From: Caballeronia fortuita
GTDB taxonomy: Bacteria > Pseudomonadota > Gammaproteobacteria > Burkholderiales > Burkholderiaceae
Assembly (NCBI RefSeq): GCF_001544835.2
Contig: NZ_FCNX02000002.1
Coordinates: 124,001 to 188,000, forward strand
Direction: 5' to 3'
Length of the DNA: 64,000 nucleotides
Position numbers and translations under genes: made by a program. Positions 62,613-64,000 of the stretch are shown piece after piece (positions within the stretch are counted from its first letter, which is position 1; the number at the start of each line of letters is the position of its first letter). The notes beneath the pieces are model-generated. The model made no database searches. It saw only the letters and a program-made list of their open reading frames with translations, and had not been told where the DNA came from.

Positions 62613-63998
62613 ATGAGCAAGAAGCACATCATTCTCAACGCGTTCAACATGAACTGCGTCGGCCATATCAATCATGGCCTCTGGACCCATCCGCGCGACC
62701 GCTCGACGGACTATCGCAAACTTTCCTACTGGACCGATCTCGCAAGGCTGCTGGAGCGCGGCCTGTTCGACGGGCTGTTCATCGCGGATATTGTCGGCGT
62801 GTATGACGTTTACGGGCAATCGGTCGATGTCACGCTAAAGGAGTCGGTGCAGTTGCCCGTCAACGACCCGATGCTGCTCGTCTCCGCGATGGCCGCCGCG
62901 ACCCAGAACCTCGGTTTCGGGATCACCGTGAATCTCACGTATGAAGCGCCCTATCTGCTCGCGCGGCGCTTCTCGACGCTCGATCATCTGACCGAGGGGC
63001 GCATCGGCTGGAACATCGTGACCGGTTATCTCGACAGCGCCGCCCGCGCGATGGGCGCAACGGAGATGATCGCGCACGACGAGCGCTACGATCGCGCCGA
63101 CGAGTATCTCGACGTGCTCTACAAGCTGTGGGAAGGAAGCTGGCAGGACGACGCGGTGCCGCGCGACCGCGAGGCGCGCGTGTTCGCCGATCCAGCGAAA
63201 GTGCGCAAGGTGCGGCATCGCGGCCGCTATTACGACGTCGAGGGATATCACCTGTGCGAGCCGTCGCCGCAACGCACGCCGGTGTTGTTCCAGGCGGGAT
63301 CGTCGGGGCGCGGCCAGGCGTTCGCGGTGCGCCATGCCGAATGCGTGTTCGTGTCGAGCCAGAGCAAGGAAGGCACGCGCAAGCTCGTGAACGCGCTGCG
63401 CGCGCAGGCCGTCGAAGCCGGACGCGATGCGCGCGACCTGAAGATCATCATGGGCATCACCGTCGTGGTGGGCCGCACGCAGCGCGAAGCCGAAGAGAAG
63501 TTCGCCGAGTACGCGCGTTACGCGAGTCCCGAGGCGGGTCTCGCACACTTCGCGGCGGGCAGCGGCATCGACTATTCGACCTACGCGCCCGATGACGAAC
63601 TCGCGCCGCCAGGCGGCCACAAGGGACGCGGCATCGAATCGTCGGTGCAGCGCGTGACCGACGGCAAGCGCGGCGTCACGGTGCGGCATCTGCTCGAACA
63701 GATGCAACTGGGCGGCCGCTACACGACGATCGTCGGCGACCCGGTTCAGGTGGCCGACGCGCTGCAATCCTGGGTCGACGAAGCCGGCATCGACGGCTTC
63801 AATCTCACGCGCACCGTGACGCCGGAAAGTTACGAGGACTTCATCGATCTCGTCATTCCCGAATTGCAGTCGCGCGGCATCTACAAGACCGCATATGCGG
63901 AAGGCACGCTGCGCGAAAAGCTATTCGGCGGCGGCGCGCGGCTCGGCACGCGTCATACGGCCGCCGGGTTTCGCGATTTTTCCGGACAGGGGCAATGA
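62613..63998 (+). CDS. LLM-class flavin-dependent monooxygenase, NtaA/SnaA/DszA family
   Basis: A 461-residue TIM-barrel luciferase-like monooxygenase. It has NHGLWTHPRDRSTDY near the N-terminus, LGFGITVNLTYEAPYLLARRFSTLDHLTEGRIGWNIVTGY, and FQAGSSGRGQAFAVRHAECVF. DszA opens the ring of dibenzothiophene sulfone; NtaA relatives cleave C-N or C-S bonds of nitrilotriacetate or sulfones. Following the DszC-like gene, a sulfur-oxidising then C-S-cleaving pair is plausible. The stop lies two bases before the window end. The start at MSKKHI agrees with the family. Confidence 0.88.
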   Translation: MSKKHIILNAFNMNCVGHINHGLWTHPRDRSTDYRKLSYWTDLARLLERGLFDGLFIADIVGVYDVYGQSVDVTLKESVQLPVNDPMLLVSAMAAATQNLGFGITVNLTYEAPYLLARRFSTLDHLTEGRIGWNIVTGYLDSAARAMGATEMIAHDERYDRADEYLDVLYKLWEGSWQDDAVPRDREARVFADPAKVRKVRHRGRYYDVEGYHLCEPSPQRTPVLFQAGSSGRGQAFAVRHAECVFVSSQSKEGTRKLVNALRAQAVEAGRDARDLKIIMGITVVVGRTQREAEEKFAEYARYASPEAGLAHFAAGSGIDYSTYAPDDELAPPGGHKGRGIESSVQRVTDGKRGVTVRHLLEQMQLGGRYTTIVGDPVQVADALQSWVDEAGIDGFNLTRTVTPESYEDFIDLVIPELQSRGIYKTAYAEGTLREKLFGGGARLGTRHTAAGFRDFSGQGQ

Positions 63999-64000
63999 GC

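Overview
The window looks like a piece of chromosome or megaplasmid from a high-GC betaproteobacterium of the Burkholderiaceae (Paraburkholderia/Caballeronia type). The evidence is the strong GC bias at third codon positions, the density of LysR/IclR/GntR-regulated catabolic operons, and protein types common in that group: an oxidative L-arabinose pathway, a fused indolepyruvate ferredoxin oxidoreductase, HcnABC/opine-oxidase-like sets and DszA/DszC-like monooxygenases. I saw no tRNA, rRNA, CRISPR array, transposase or phage gene. It reads as accessory metabolic chromosome.

Layout. 1-3.9 kb: end of a siderophore-interacting protein, an IlvD/Edd dehydratase, a UspA protein, and a LysR-type regulator with two N-terminal HTH domains. 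4.0-7.4 kb: carbonic anhydrase plus SulP transporter (likely bicarbonate uptake), and an alpha/beta hydrolase. 7.4-9.4 kb: polysaccharide deacetylase and GT4 glycosyltransferase. 9.8-16 kb: FCD-type GntR regulator, two small unknown proteins, a class II UvrA, a Mesh1-like HD hydrolase and a DUF218 membrane protein. 16.2-22.6 kb: a tightly packed operon of a carrier protein, an acyl-CoA-dehydrogenase-like flavoprotein, a class II aaRS-like amino acid:[carrier protein] ligase, a DUF1839 protein and a GH2 mannosidase-like enzyme, preceded by a leader with two strong hairpins. 22.6-28.8 kb: oxidative L-arabinose/D-galactose catabolism with its LysR regulator. 28.8-33.3 kb: indolepyruvate ferredoxin oxidoreductase and a divergent LysR gene. 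33.7-34.4 kb: exported GlcG/HbpS protein.

34.9-41.0 kb: a four-gene polysaccharide operon. It supplies UDP-GlcA, UDP-xylose and UDP-galactose/arabinose-type precursors (UXS, GalE, Ugd) to a membrane protein that fuses a processive GT2 synthase to a GH26-like glycosidase domain. 41.2-49.1 kb: an IclR-controlled polyamine/opine-type ABC transporter with a three-component HcnABC-like oxidase. 49.2-51.6 kb: MFS efflux pump, with a possible coupled leader peptide, and a LysR regulator. 51.8-58.5 kb: an amino-acid-type ABC transporter, M20 amidohydrolase, DUF1989 protein, XRE-cupin regulator and ureohydrolase. This is a plausible guanidino/ureido-compound catabolic operon, preceded by a tandem palindrome. 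58.6-64 kb: CmcJ-like oxidoreductase, YeiH-type transporter with a small Cys protein, and a DszC/DszA-like monooxygenase pair behind a near-consensus sigma-54 promoter, suggesting organosulfur scavenging.

The best candidates for something undescribed are the aminoacyl-carrier-protein operon (16.2-22.6 kb), the GT2-GH26 synthase operon (34.9-41.0 kb) and the DUF1989/M20/ureohydrolase operon with its palindromic operator (51.8-58.5 kb). All functional calls come from reading translated sequence and recalled family motifs. No database search was run.
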